Part shown: positions 46,618 to 56,500 of the stretch, piece after piece
Layout of the letters: each line of letters opens with the position of its first letter
Position numbering within the stretch: position 1 is the first letter of the stretch
Source of the DNA: Photobacterium marinum
GTDB taxonomy: Bacteria > Pseudomonadota > Gammaproteobacteria > Enterobacterales > Vibrionaceae
Assembly (NCBI RefSeq): GCF_000331515.1
Contig: NZ_AMZO01000006.1
Span: 62,001-126,000 of the forward strand
DNA: 64,000 nucleotides
Reading direction: 5' to 3'
Program-made: the position numbers and the translations under genes
Notes under the pieces: generated by a model
The model's input: the letters and a program-made list of their open reading frames with translations, nothing else
Told to the model about the DNA's origin: nothing
Database searches by the model: none

Positions 46618-47082
46618 ATGCAAATAGAACAACTTTACTCTGCATATCTTGGCGAGCTCTATGGGATTGCCTTTTTCACTGCTTTCGCAGAAAAGTATAG
46701 TAATAACAGTCATGCCAATAAATGGCAAAAACTCATCCAAATAGAACAAATTACCGCTCAGCGCCTTAAATCCGGCCTGGAGCCGCTTGGTAAGACCTGC
46801 CCTGATCTACATCCGGAGATGGAACTAAAAGGCCTCTGCGATGCCGAAAAATGGCTCCACCTGGAATGGTCAGAACTTGTCGATACCATGGCCCCGTGGG
46901 TCGAACCCTATGCCCTGAAATACCGAGAGCAAGCTCAGCAAGCCAGTGAACACGAAGCACTATTCACCCTCGTCCAAGAGCACGAAGATGCCATCTGGGC
47001 TTTCCTCAAAGCGGAACAAAAGGGTGACAACAATAGCACGGCTATTCTCGACCATTTCATTAACCGATACGGCACCCCATAA
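46618..47082 (+). CDS. helical protein of unknown function
   Basis: 154 residues, soluble, almost wholly helical by composition, with many Glu, Gln, Leu, Trp and His. Spaced Glu/His residues (Glu-x-x-x-Gln, His-Glu, Glu-His-Glu) recall ferritin-like four-helix bundles, but I cannot place a clear di-iron motif. GAGTG before the ATG supports the start. It is divergent from the acetyltransferase gene with 97 bases between starts. A function cannot be given. Confidence 0.6.
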   Translation: MQIEQLYSAYLGELYGIAFFTAFAEKYSNNSHANKWQKLIQIEQITAQRLKSGLEPLGKTCPDLHPEMELKGLCDAEKWLHLEWSELVDTMAPWVEPYALKYREQAQQASEHEALFTLVQEHEDAIWAFLKAEQKGDNNSTAILDHFINRYGTP

Positions 47083-47258
47083 AGCTGCACACTCTATATT
47101 CAGCATATAACGATTTGCCTGTCTCAAGTCTCAGATTTCAATGAAACCAGCTAGACAAGCGCGATAAAGCTAACAAATCCCCAGGGTGTTAATTGTCGAT
47201 ACAGGTAACCTGTATTAACAATGGTCTTGGGGATCATACTGACAAGGGGAGTGCATTT

Positions 47259-47942
47259 ATGAAGAAATTCAGCACCAAAGCTCCAGAGACAAATACACAT
47301 ACCCGCTGTGTCATTTTTGACTGTGACGGCACTCTGGTTGATAACGAAACCCTTTGTAATCAAGCGCTCGTCAATGTTTTCAACCGCTTCGGAGCTTCAT
47401 TGCAACTCGATGACTGCCTTAAGTTTTTCCAGGGCGGCAAACTTGCCGATATTCTGGTGCAAACCCGAGAAAGAGCTGGTATTAAAGTGCCAATTGATGT
47501 GTTGGAGCCTCTGTATCGTGAAGAGTGCCGGAAACTGTTCGAGCAAGGGCTATACCCTATCCCCGGCGTCCCGGAGCTACTCAGAAATCTGTGTGAAATG
47601 GGCTGTGAGATGTGTATTGCCTCGAATGCACCAATCAGCAAAATTAAACATACTCTCAACCTGACTGGCCTGCTACCTTATTTCGAAGGAAAAATGTTCA
47701 GTGGCTTTGAAGCGAACAGTTGGAAACCTGAACCGGATATCCTGCACTTTGCTGCCATGAATATGGGGATAAAGCTAGAAGAGTGTGTATTTGTCGATGA
47801 CACTGTCAAAGGTGTCGAAGCAGGGATCAATGCCGACATACGAACCTTTCACTTCGCGGCCCGTCCCGGTTCAGAAAAAATCAGGCACCCCTGTGTCAAA
47901 ACTATAGCTTCAATGCCGGAGCTACTTGAATATATTGAATAA
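47259..47942 (+). CDS. HAD-superfamily phosphatase, YieH-like
   Basis: 227 residues from the ATG at 47259, seven bases after GGGGAG; the open frame extends 22 codons upstream without support. Motif I is Phe-Asp-Cys-Asp-Gly-Thr-Leu-Val-Asp, motif II Ala-Ser-Asn-Ala, motif III Trp-Lys-Pro-Glu-Pro, motif IV Val-Asp-Asp-Thr. A C1 helical cap lies between. It resembles E. coli YieH, reported to act on 6-phosphogluconate and small phosphoesters, through Phe-Ser-Gly-Phe/Tyr-x-x-x-x-Trp-Lys-Pro and the end of the domain. The in vivo substrate is uncertain. A terminator follows. Confidence 0.85.
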   Translation: MKKFSTKAPETNTHTRCVIFDCDGTLVDNETLCNQALVNVFNRFGASLQLDDCLKFFQGGKLADILVQTRERAGIKVPIDVLEPLYREECRKLFEQGLYPIPGVPELLRNLCEMGCEMCIASNAPISKIKHTLNLTGLLPYFEGKMFSGFEANSWKPEPDILHFAAMNMGIKLEECVFVDDTVKGVEAGINADIRTFHFAARPGSEKIRHPCVKTIASMPELLEYIE

Positions 47943-47975
47943 GGCTTCTCCGCTTCATAACAAACGTCCATAAAA

Positions 47976-48004
47976 AAACAGGCCCGGAATTTCCGAGCCT
48001 GTTT
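47976..48004. terminator. bidirectional terminator between YieH-like and Sel1-repeat genes
   Basis: An 8-bp stem (47976-47983 with 47997-48004) extended by four more pairs after one mismatch, with A and T runs outside, between convergent genes. Confidence 0.85.
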
Positions 48005-48025
48005 CAACTTAACTGACTTTAGTCT

Positions 48026-49315
48026 CTATGACTTATCCATTTCCACCGAGATATTATCCCAGGATGTGGCCCAGTTCTGCTGCTGATATTCCTTTGCTGC
48101 AGTTTCATTCTTAATATTTTGCTGCTCGTCAGTTTGAACATCATCTGGCGCAGCTACATTTGTTATTTCATCAGAAGGCTTATCAGCATCAGCCAATACT
48201 TCATAAGTCAGGCTGTTATCAAACGCCTCCGCCACATTGCTCTCCTCAAGCAACTGCAAGTAAAGGCCTTCATCCAGCTGTCCCACAGCCGCAACTTCAA
48301 GCATTTCCTCTCGCGGACGATAACCGTCACGACCATAAACCCGGTCGAGTAGATCAATGACTTTATGGGTTGGGAGCGGCTGCTTCTTCAACAACTTAAA
48401 AATCGAATTTGCAACATTCTGGACGTTCAAGATAGATTCAATACTGATAAACTGAACCACATCATCACGCTCTGTTTTAGCCTGTTTGTGACCAGATGCA
48501 TTGGCAATGGAAAACCATGTGTAGGCAATCGCTGAATCCGTTGCACCATGGCCCAAGTGCATCTTTCCGGCCAGATACTGAGCTTCGCTGTTCCCTAACT
48601 CTGCCGCCCGTTCCAGCCAGTAAATAGCGCAGGTTCTGTCTTTCTCAACACCCAGCCCGCTCTGATAGCAGAATGCCGTTCTAATGCATCCGGTTGCATC
48701 CTCATTAATAGCCGAACGTAACCGCCAGCAAAATGCCATAAACGGCTCTTTCTTCGAGTTCAGTTCGGCAACAAACCAATCACCAAGAAACTGCTGAGCT
48801 GCGATATAATTTTTCTCGGCTGCCGTTGTGATGTTTTCAATTCCGGCTTCAATATCCACACCACAGCCAAAACCACGAACCTGATAGCGGCCTAATTCGA
48901 ACAATGCTTCAGGTTGTTTACCCTTGGCTCTTACCACCTGTTCCCAGTATTTTGATTTAGCCGCCCCGTCAGGATCATCCTGATTCAGCCGACACAGTCG
49001 CGCCAGCGCGTTCTGGGCAATATCGTTATCCTGCTCAGCAGCTTGAGCGTACCATTCGATCGCCTTCTGGACATTAGTCAGCTCATATTCTTTAGCCAAC
49101 GAAAGCTGACTGGCAACATGCCCTGTCTGAGCTTTAAAAATTTTCTCTTCCCGCTCTGCGGCTTTGGCGCTTTCCAAAACCCGCTGATATTTAGCATCTT
49201 TAATGCGTTGCTCAGCCACCATCTGGTCCTGTTGCTTTGATGCAGAGAAATAGCGGATTAGCACCCAGCCCAGCAATATTCCAGTCAGGCTTAAGCCTAT
49301 TACCAGGTTTGACAT
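48026..49315 (-). CDS. membrane-anchored Sel1-repeat protein
   Basis: 429 residues. One N-terminal transmembrane helix (~4-22) and a charged coiled stretch (~28-65) lead into Sel1/TPR-like helical repeats (~70-280), e.g. Ala-Ile-Glu-Trp-Tyr-Ala-Gln-Ala-Ala-Glu and Ala-Ile-Tyr-Trp-Leu-Glu-Arg-Ala-Ala-Glu. Such repeats mediate protein-protein contacts. The last ~130 residues are acidic and partly disordered, Gln/Asp/Asn-rich. GAGGGG precedes the ATG. Partner unknown; no operon neighbours. Confidence 0.8.
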   Translation of the reverse strand: MSNLVIGLSLTGILLGWVLIRYFSASKQQDQMVAEQRIKDAKYQRVLESAKAAEREEKIFKAQTGHVASQLSLAKEYELTNVQKAIEWYAQAAEQDNDIAQNALARLCRLNQDDPDGAAKSKYWEQVVRAKGKQPEALFELGRYQVRGFGCGVDIEAGIENITTAAEKNYIAAQQFLGDWFVAELNSKKEPFMAFCWRLRSAINEDATGCIRTAFCYQSGLGVEKDRTCAIYWLERAAELGNSEAQYLAGKMHLGHGATDSAIAYTWFSIANASGHKQAKTERDDVVQFISIESILNVQNVANSIFKLLKKQPLPTHKVIDLLDRVYGRDGYRPREEMLEVAAVGQLDEGLYLQLLEESNVAEAFDNSLTYEVLADADKPSDEITNVAAPDDVQTDEQQNIKNETAAKEYQQQNWATSWDNISVEMDKS

Positions 49316-49596
49316 AACCCCTCATGAAACAATCAATAACACTTTATATAGCGGCACTCAGCTGTATTTCTATAGCCACTCAACAAAAGAAAGGCCGGTA
49401 TTTTAGCCATCTATGATAATAAATACTAAACAAAGCCACCCATCTAAAAAATGTACAACATAAATTCAATGCTATTTTTTATAAAGGCACCGCCCGAAAG
49501 AAAGCTCACTCGGCTTTCAGCCTCACACTAAAAGGTGCCATAAGCCAGCAAACACCAGCAACTAATCTTAATGAACAGAATTCTTAAGGAGCTTGG
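49316..49596. other. divergent spacer between the Sel1-repeat gene and the YiaW-like gene
   Basis: 281 bases, AT-rich. It must carry both divergent promoters, but I see no specific site. AAGGAG ends it before the YiaW-like start. Confidence 0.3.
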
Positions 49597-49983
49597 ATGT
49601 TTCTCGACTATTTCGCCCTAGGTGTCTTATTTTTTGTCGCCATATTCCTGTTTTACGGGATTATTGCAATTCATGACATCCCTTACGAAATATCTAAAAA
49701 ACGCAACCATCCCCACCAAGATGCCATTCATTATGCCGGCTGGGTCAGCCTGTTCACTCTCCATGCCCTATGGCCGTTCCTCTGGATATGGGCCACCTTA
49801 TGGCGTGAAGACCGAGGTTGGGGATTTACAAAAATCCAGAACGAACAGCATGAGCTTCATCATGAAGTTTTCGAACTGACCAAACAAGTCGAAAAACTAA
49901 CCGAAAAAGTCGCATCGCTGGAAGCAGGTATGGCCATGCATACACCAACACCTCCTACTAGTGAACAGAAGGAGGATAGCTGA
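49597..49983 (+). CDS. DUF3302 inner-membrane protein (YiaW-like)
   Basis: 128 residues with two hydrophobic helices (~5-25 and ~45-68), followed by a cytoplasmic coiled coil (Glu/Leu/Lys heptads, ~82-112) and a Pro/Thr tail. The His-Asp-Ile-Pro-Tyr-Glu motif after TM1 and Trp-Pro-Phe-Leu-Trp-Ile-Trp match the DUF3302 family, of which E. coli YiaW is a member. YiaW is encoded with YiaV, a HlyD-type membrane-fusion protein; here its TGA overlaps the ATG of a yiaV homologue by one base, but that gene is broken. AAGGAG upstream. Confidence 0.85.
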   Translation: MFLDYFALGVLFFVAIFLFYGIIAIHDIPYEISKKRNHPHQDAIHYAGWVSLFTLHALWPFLWIWATLWREDRGWGFTKIQNEQHELHHEVFELTKQVEKLTEKVASLEAGMAMHTPTPPTSEQKEDS

Positions 49984-51016
49984 TGGATTTGCTGCTTGTT
50001 TTGACCTATGCCGCACTTTGTATTGCCATATTTAAAATCTTCAATATCCCGCTGAACAAATGGACAGTCCCGACAGCGGTTCTGGGTGGCATCATCCTGA
50101 TCGGCACCTTGATCCTGCTGATGAATTACAACCACCCGCATACCAACCTCGGTAGCCAGTTCTATGTCACAACCCCTATAGTCCCCGGCGTCAGGGGGAA
50201 AGTCCTTGAAGTTCCGGTAGAGCCAAACAGTATGTCCTCGGACTGGAAGCAACCTATAAATCCACTCAGTCAGTAACGGCCAAAGCCGTTGCTGAGCGGG
50301 ATCGCACCCGGCAGCAATACAACCGCTACGAAAAAGGCTATAAGCGCGGAGCCTTCACCAAAGCCGAAGTCGACAACCGTCGTCAGTTCTATCTCAGCGC
50401 GGAAGCAGCACTGTCGGCCGCCAGAGCAGAAGAAAACCGGGCAAAACTGGCTTATGAATCTGAGGTAATGGGCGAGAACACCACTGTCGCCAAAGTCAGA
50501 GCTCAGCTGGTGCCGGCAGAATTTAATCTCAAAGAGACCGTCGCTCATGCCCCGACTGACGGTTATGTTACTCAGGTAATACTTCGCCCCGAAATGATGG
50601 CTGTACCGCTGCCACTCAAACCGGTGATGACTTTTGTTCACCAGGAAGAACAAATCTACATCGGCGCTTTCAGGCAAAATTCCCTGCTGCGCCTGGAGCC
50701 CGGTTTCAAGGCCGATTTCATCTTCCGCGCCCAGCCCGGAAAAACTTTCAAAGGAGAAGTGATTGAAGTAATGCCTGCGATAGGTGAGAGCCAGATTCAG
50801 GCCAGCGGTGTACTCTACGGCACTGAATTATTAACCAGGCAGGGAAGACCACTGGTGAAATTCAAAATCACCGACGATCTCAGCTCTTATAAACTCCCTC
50901 AGGGCACCAATGTCGAAATTGCGGTTTACTCAGACAGCTTCGAACATGTGTCTGTTATGCGCAAAGTACTGATCAGAATGAAGAGCTGGCAGAACTACCT
51001 ATTCCTTGATCATTGA
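49983..51016 (+). pseudogene. HlyD-family membrane-fusion protein (YiaV-like) broken by an internal deletion
   Basis: The start is sound (AGGAGG, start overlapping the previous stop) and the first ~75 residues follow YiaV closely, including Leu-Met-Asn-Tyr-Asn-His-Pro. The frame then fails at about 50220 and stops at 50276. From 50222 another frame continues without stop to 51016 and carries the YiaV coiled coil, the barrel and the end (Ser-Val-Met-Arg-Lys-Val-Leu, Tyr-Leu-Phe-Leu-Asp-His). Compared with the ~378-codon family, about 100 bases are missing at the junction, covering the first half of the lipoyl-like motif (the Gly-Asp-Val-Leu-Phe segment). The junction falls at GCCAAACAG, consistent with deletion between short repeats. 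Confidence 0.85.
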
Positions 51017-51101
51017 TCCGTACGATCTCGCTCCATAGGCTTTTCCCTTAAATAGAAAAACAAAGCCATCAAAGAGCAAACACGAAAAGAAGACACAAAA
51101 A

Positions 51102-51129
51102 AACCAGCCGCGAAAAATCGCGGCTGGTT
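51102..51129. terminator. bidirectional terminator between yiaV pseudogene and putP
   Basis: A perfect 12-bp GC-rich stem (51102-51113 with 51118-51129) with an AAAA loop and A/T flanks, between convergent genes. Confidence 0.92.
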
Positions 51130-51159
51130 CGTTTTAGTTATCCGAAATAAGCGGATCTT

Positions 51160-52656
51160 TTAATCAAACTCAACCAGGTTTTTAGCATAAGTATCAAACT
51201 GCGCTTCAACCTCTTTTGACGCACCGCCAGTCATTACACTCACACCAATAACCGCGATTGTCGCGAACACAAAGCCAGGTACGATTTCGTACAAGTCAAA
51301 GATACCACCGGTCAGCTGCTTCCAGATAACAACAGTCATCGCACCAACAATAATACCGGCCAACGCACCGTGACGGTTCATACCTTTCCAGAACAGACTC
51401 AGCAGCAATGCAGGACCAAATGCCGCACCAAAGCCAGCCCAAGCGTAAGAAACCAGACCCAGTACAGTACTGTCAGGGTTCATCGCCAGCAGCAGAGCAA
51501 TAACTGACAATACGATCACAGCCACACGACCAACCAGTACGATTTCCTGAGTAGAGGCTTGCGGACGAAATACCTGCTTGTAGAAATCCTCAGCCAAAGC
51601 AGAAGACGATACCAGCAGCTGAGAGTCAGCAGTACTCATGATAGCGGCAAGAATCGCAGCCAGAAGGATACCGGCAACAACCGGATGGAACATAGAGTTA
51701 ACCAACAGCATGAAGATCTTCTCACTGTCAGCCAGTTCACCGGCCAACTGGTTATCTACATACAAGATACCCACCAGACCAACCAGAATCGCACCGGCCA
51801 TCGACAGCGCCGTCCAGCCAACTGCAATACGACGTGCCGTAGTAATATCAGCATTTGAGCGAGTTGCCTTAAAGCGAGCCAGAATGTGTGGCTGACCAAA
51901 GTAACCCAGACCCCACGCCATCAAAGAAATAATTGCAATCGCAGACAGCGGCTCCCCCTTCACATCATTGAACAGAGTCATCAGTTCCGGGTTCTTGGCT
52001 TCAAGTGCGGTAGCCAGCTCAACAACGTTACCGTTCATTGCAGCAATCGGCACAATCATTAGTGCAGCAGCCATCAGAAGCCCCTGAACCAGGTCAGTCC
52101 AGGATACCGCCAGAAAGCCACCAAACAGGGTGTAAGAAACCACACACACAGTACCGACAACTACCGCAATCACATAATCTAAGCCAAAAACGGTTTCGAA
52201 TAGTTTACCGCCAGCAACCAAACCAGAACTGGTATAGAAAAGGAAAAACAGCAAAATAAAGAATGCTGAAATGGTTTGGATCAGTTTTGATTTGTCATCA
52301 AAGCGACGGGACAGGAACTCGGGCAGCGTCAGGGCATTATCTGCCGTAATACTGTAGGTACGCAGACGCTTGGCACAGATCAACCAGTTCAGCCAAGTAC
52401 CCAGCATCAGACCACCAGCCAGCCAGAAAGACTCGATACCAGCCGCAAAAGCGTAACCCGGCAGACCCAGCAACAACCAGCCACTCATATCTGAAGCACC
52501 AGCGGATAAAGCGGCCGGCCACGGTCCCAGCGAACGCCCGCCAAGGAAGTAGTCGGATGAATTAGATGTACGTTTATAGGCAATATAACCAATTGCCAGC
52601 ATACCAATCAGGTAGGCGACAAACGTAGCCGTAATAGCAAAGCTATTTTCTATCAT
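51160..52656 (-). CDS. putP: sodium/proline symporter
   Basis: A 498-residue inner-membrane transporter of the SSS family (LeuT fold, about 13 helices) that imports proline with Na+. The N-terminal Ser-Asp-Tyr-Phe-Leu-Gly-Gly-Arg-Ser-Leu-Gly and Gly-Ala-Ser-Asp-Met-Ser-Gly-Trp-Leu-Leu-Leu-Gly-Leu-Pro-Gly motifs are those of PutP (Na+ site Asp), and Ala-Asp-Ser-Gln-Leu-Leu-Val-Ser-Ser-Ser lies in helix 8. It is the last gene of the proline catabolic cluster. A GAGGGA ribosome site precedes the ATG, and a strong hairpin sits just upstream of it. Confidence 0.95.
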   Translation of the reverse strand: MIENSFAITATFVAYLIGMLAIGYIAYKRTSNSSDYFLGGRSLGPWPAALSAGASDMSGWLLLGLPGYAFAAGIESFWLAGGLMLGTWLNWLICAKRLRTYSITADNALTLPEFLSRRFDDKSKLIQTISAFFILLFFLFYTSSGLVAGGKLFETVFGLDYVIAVVVGTVCVVSYTLFGGFLAVSWTDLVQGLLMAAALMIVPIAAMNGNVVELATALEAKNPELMTLFNDVKGEPLSAIAIISLMAWGLGYFGQPHILARFKATRSNADITTARRIAVGWTALSMAGAILVGLVGILYVDNQLAGELADSEKIFMLLVNSMFHPVVAGILLAAILAAIMSTADSQLLVSSSALAEDFYKQVFRPQASTQEIVLVGRVAVIVLSVIALLLAMNPDSTVLGLVSYAWAGFGAAFGPALLLSLFWKGMNRHGALAGIIVGAMTVVIWKQLTGGIFDLYEIVPGFVFATIAVIGVSVMTGGASKEVEAQFDTYAKNLVEFD

Positions 52657-52676
52657 TATTGAGTTCCCTCATTAAG

Positions 52677-52802
52677 AGCCCCTGTTCATTGCAGGGGCTT
52701 TTTGTGTATGGTGCCAAAAACTTCAGCTGTATCTTTTTCCGGGTTATGCCCATCGCAGTTCGAGTGATTCCCCCACCACGCAAAACCCGGCATAACCTGT
52801 CT
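52677..52802 (-). other. structured spacer between the PutA-tail gene and putP
   Basis: Two elements. An 8-bp GC-rich hairpin (52677-52684 with 52692-52699) sits right before the putP ribosome site; its T run lies on the + strand side, so it is not a plain terminator for the operon. GGTTATGCC (52742-52750) pairs with GGCATAACC (52789-52797), and the overlapping CCGGGTT (52739-52745) with AACCCGG (52784-52790). These may stabilise upstream mRNA or lower putP relative to putA. Confidence 0.5.
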
Positions 52803-53525
52803 TTAATGTGACTCTCCGCTTCCCAACTCCAACAGCGTCGCGTTTCCGCCGACCGCCGTGATATTTATTGTCCGTGTCCTTTCGGTCACAAACCGCAGAG
52901 AGTATGTAGGGCTACCAATCACTGGCAGCGACTCACAATCAGTTTCACTGATCAACTGAGCCAGCATGCCGTCACGAGCAGCCAGTTGGCGCGCCAGCGC
53001 CTGTGATGTCGTTTGCTTTCCTGCGTAAGCCACACCCGCGACAGCCGGGTGACTAACCAAATCAGCAAGCTGATCACAATCTATTGCAGTGATAACACCG
53101 CGGGCACAGCCACTTTTCTCAAGCTGTGCCACCAGTTCAGCCGCCGACAGAGAAAAACCTGAAGGCAGTGAAACAAAAAGTGTATTGCCGGTAACCAGCG
53201 CGGCCGCAACCTGTCCGATCACCGCGACCAAAGGTGTTTCTGCATCAGCAGTCACGATAAAACTGCCACGACCGGCACAGTACAGCTCATTGGTCTCACC
53301 GGTTGGCCCCGGCATCAACATGGTTTCAGCAACATGCTCGGCAGCATTACGGCACTGAAAGCTGACCATAGCACTCAGCTCCGGCTCCAATTCTTCGCTC
53401 CAGCGCTCCAGGATCTGGCTGCGTGATTCATAGCCCAGCCCGTTCCAGCCTTCCCAGGATGCGGCGCTGGTGTCGACCATGTCCTGAATTTTGGTCTGCA
53501 TTGTCGCCTGAATAGTTGTCGTCAT
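52803..53525 (-). CDS. free-standing PutA C-terminal (ALDH-superfamily) domain protein
   Basis: 240 residues. The chain resembles the extra C-terminal domain of long PutA proteins, an aldehyde-dehydrogenase-like fold without catalytic residues, and ends with the PutA-type Asn-Ile-Thr-Ala-Val-Gly-Gly-Asn-Ala-Thr-Leu-Leu motif that in long PutA closes the channel between active sites. The upstream PutA ends without this domain. The two genes share one reading frame, separated by a TAA, a TGA and a ribosome site (AGAGGG), with 27 bases between. It may bind PutA in trans and complete the substrate tunnel; that role is inferred. Confidence 0.75.
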   Translation of the reverse strand: MTTTIQATMQTKIQDMVDTSAASWEGWNGLGYESRSQILERWSEELEPELSAMVSFQCRNAAEHVAETMLMPGPTGETNELYCAGRGSFIVTADAETPLVAVIGQVAAALVTGNTLFVSLPSGFSLSAAELVAQLEKSGCARGVITAIDCDQLADLVSHPAVAGVAYAGKQTTSQALARQLAARDGMLAQLISETDCESLPVIGSPTYSLRFVTERTRTINITAVGGNATLLELGSGESH

Positions 53526-53552
53526 TGCTATATCCCTCTCAACTCAGCCGCA

Positions 53553-56500
53553 TTAAGCGTTAAACACATCTTGGGTGAAACGGTACAGGTAGTGCGGACC
53601 TCCGGCCTTCGGACCTGTTCCTGACAGTCCCTGCCCGCCGAACGGCTGCACCCCGACAACGGCACCAACCTGATCACGGTTGATATAGCAATTTCCTACC
53701 CGGGCCCGGCGCTCGATATGGCGGTAAGTCCGCTCATTTCGGCTATGAACCCCCATCGTCAGACCAAAACCTGTCTGGTTAATCTGATCGATCACCTGCT
53801 CAAGCTCACTCGCTTTGAAGCGGACGATATGAAGGATCGGGCCGAAGTTTTCATTCTTCAGCATATCGATCCCAGCAATTTCAAACGCGGTCGGTGCGAC
53901 AAAATCACCATGTTGGCAGTCAGAACCAAGCTTGGCCTGCGCCACTAGTTTGGCCTGATTTTTCAGAGACTGAATATGGGTCAGCAGTTTCTGCTTAGCT
54001 TCGGCATCAATCACCGGCCCGACATCCGTACTGTGCATCTCAGGTCGCCCTACCGACAGCTCAGCCATCGCACCTTTGATCAGGCCAATGACCCGCTCAG
54101 CGATATCTTCCTGGATGAACAACACCCGCAGTGCCGAACATCGCTGTCCCGCTGAGGCAAACGCAGAGCGGACAACATCCCGAACAACCTGTTCCGGCAG
54201 CGCGGTACTGTCGACGATCATCGCGTTCTGCCCACCGGTTTCGGCGATAAACGGAACCGACTCGCAATCGCGTGCCACCAGGGAGCGGTTGATCAACTGC
54301 GCCGTTTCCGTTGAACCGGTAAACGCCACTCCGGCAATACGCGGATCCGACGTCAGCGGTGAGCCTACCTCAGCACCGGTTCCCGGTAATAGCTGAATCA
54401 CACCAGCCGGCATACCCGCTTCAAGCATCAGCTCAATCGCCCGAAAGGCAATCAGCGATGTCTGCTCAGCCGGCTTGGCAACAACCGTATTCCCGGCAGC
54501 CAGTGCAGCACTGATCTGACCTAGGAAAATTGCCAGCGGGAAGTTCCACGGGCTGATACAGGCAAATACACCGCGTCCGCGATAACTCAGCAGTCGAGAT
54601 GTACCGTCAAACGAAGTCACCTGTTTTGTCTCAGCCAGCTCAGTAGCCGCCTGGTTGGCATAAAAGCGACAAAAATCGACAGCTTCACGGATTTCATCAA
54701 TGCTGTCCTGAATTGTCTTACCCGCTTCGCGGTGGCAAAGGGCAACCAGCTCACCGGTATTAGCTTCGAGTAAACCTGCCAGTCGCAGCAAACAATCAGC
54801 ACGTTCTGAAGCTGAACGCTCTGACCACTCCGGATACGCTTTTGCCGCAACGGTAATGGCCTGCTCAACCTGGTCGGCACTGGCAAAATCCACACTGCCA
54901 ACCGCTTCACGACGATCATACGGTGCTGTGATGGCTTCTGTTTTGCCGCCCTGCACCACACCGTTTATAATCGGACCTGCTTGCCACTGGTGTTCACCAA
55001 GGGCCTGAACCGACTCAACAAACGGTCGCCACTGGGATTCAATCTCAATATTTATACCCGCTGAATTGCGGCGCAGTTCCCCGAAAATCTGCGCAGGCAG
55101 CGGGATCAGGCTGTTGTGCAACGTCGGACGTGAACACAGCTCATCAACCGGATGCCGAGTCAATGAATCAACCGGACAGCTTGCATCAACCAAACGGTGA
55201 ACAAACGAGCTATTTGCCCCGTTTTCCAGCAAGCGACGAACCAAATACGGCAACAAGTCTTTATGGCTACCAACTGGCGCGTAAATACGAACATTGGTAT
55301 CGTGCATTTCCATCACATGGTTATACAGGGCATCCCCCATGCCATGCAGGCGCTGGAACTCAAAGTCCCTGGTCGAGCCTGCCATAGCTACAATCGCCGA
55401 AACTGTATGGGCGTTGTGACTGGCAAACTGCGGATAAATCAGACCGTGCAGATGATCTGAAAGCAGGAACCGGGCGCAAGCCAGGTACGAGCAATCAGTC
55501 GCCTCTTTACGGGTAAATACCGGATAACCGGAGTACCCGCTCTGCTGGGCTAGTTTCAGCTCACTGTCCCAATAAGCACCTTTCACCAGACGCAGAGGAA
55601 TCACATCCCCCTGCTCTTTACTCAAAGCAGCTAACCAAGCCAACACAGGCAGGGCTCGCTTAGAGTAAGCCTGAACAACCAGACCGAAACGGCCCCAGCC
55701 TTTTACTTCGTCAGAGCGATACAGCTTTTCAAAGAGCTTAAGTGACAACTCAAGGCGATCCGCTTCCTCGGCATCTATCGTGATCCCGACATTCAGCTCA
55801 CGGGCACGCTTGAGCAATTCCAGTACTGAACGGTACATTTCATCCAGTACACGGGCCTCATTGGCAACGTCATAACGCGGATGCAGTGCCGACAGCTTGA
55901 TTGATACTGTCGGATCCGGCGATTTAACGTTACTGCCTTTCTCACTGGTGTAAGAGTCACGACCGACCGCCTCTACCGCCATCAGGTAATCTTTGAAGTA
56001 CTTCTCTGCATCCTGCGATGTCAGCGCGGCTTCACCCAGCATGTCAAACGAGTAGGTAAACCCCTGATCCCGCTTTTCCCTGCCGTTTTTCATCGCCTCG
56101 CCAATACTTCGACCAAGCACAAACTGATGCCCCATGATCTTCATTGCCTGGTTCATTGCCTGGCGGATCACCGGCTCAGACATCTTGTTCACCAAACGGT
56201 TAATCACATGGCTCGGCGTACCATCTTCTTTGGCATCCAGCGTGACAACCTTACCGGTAAGCATCAGCCCCCAGGTCGACGCATTCACAAACAGAGAGTC
56301 GGAGCTTTTCAAATGCGATTTCCAGTCCGCCACACTCAGTTTGTCGCGGATCAACGCATCAGCAGTTGCCGCATCCGGAATACGCATCAGCGCTTCAGCC
56401 AGACACATCAGCAAAATGCCTTCTTTAGTATCCAGGCTATACTCCAGCAACAACGCATCGATCATCTGGATAGCATTCTGATCTGCCCTAACACGCTCGA

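Noticed and set aside
53526..53555. Programmed readthrough joining PutA and its tail domain.
   Set aside because: Two different stops (TAA and TGA) lie in frame and the second gene has its own AGAGGG ribosome site, so separate translation is simpler.
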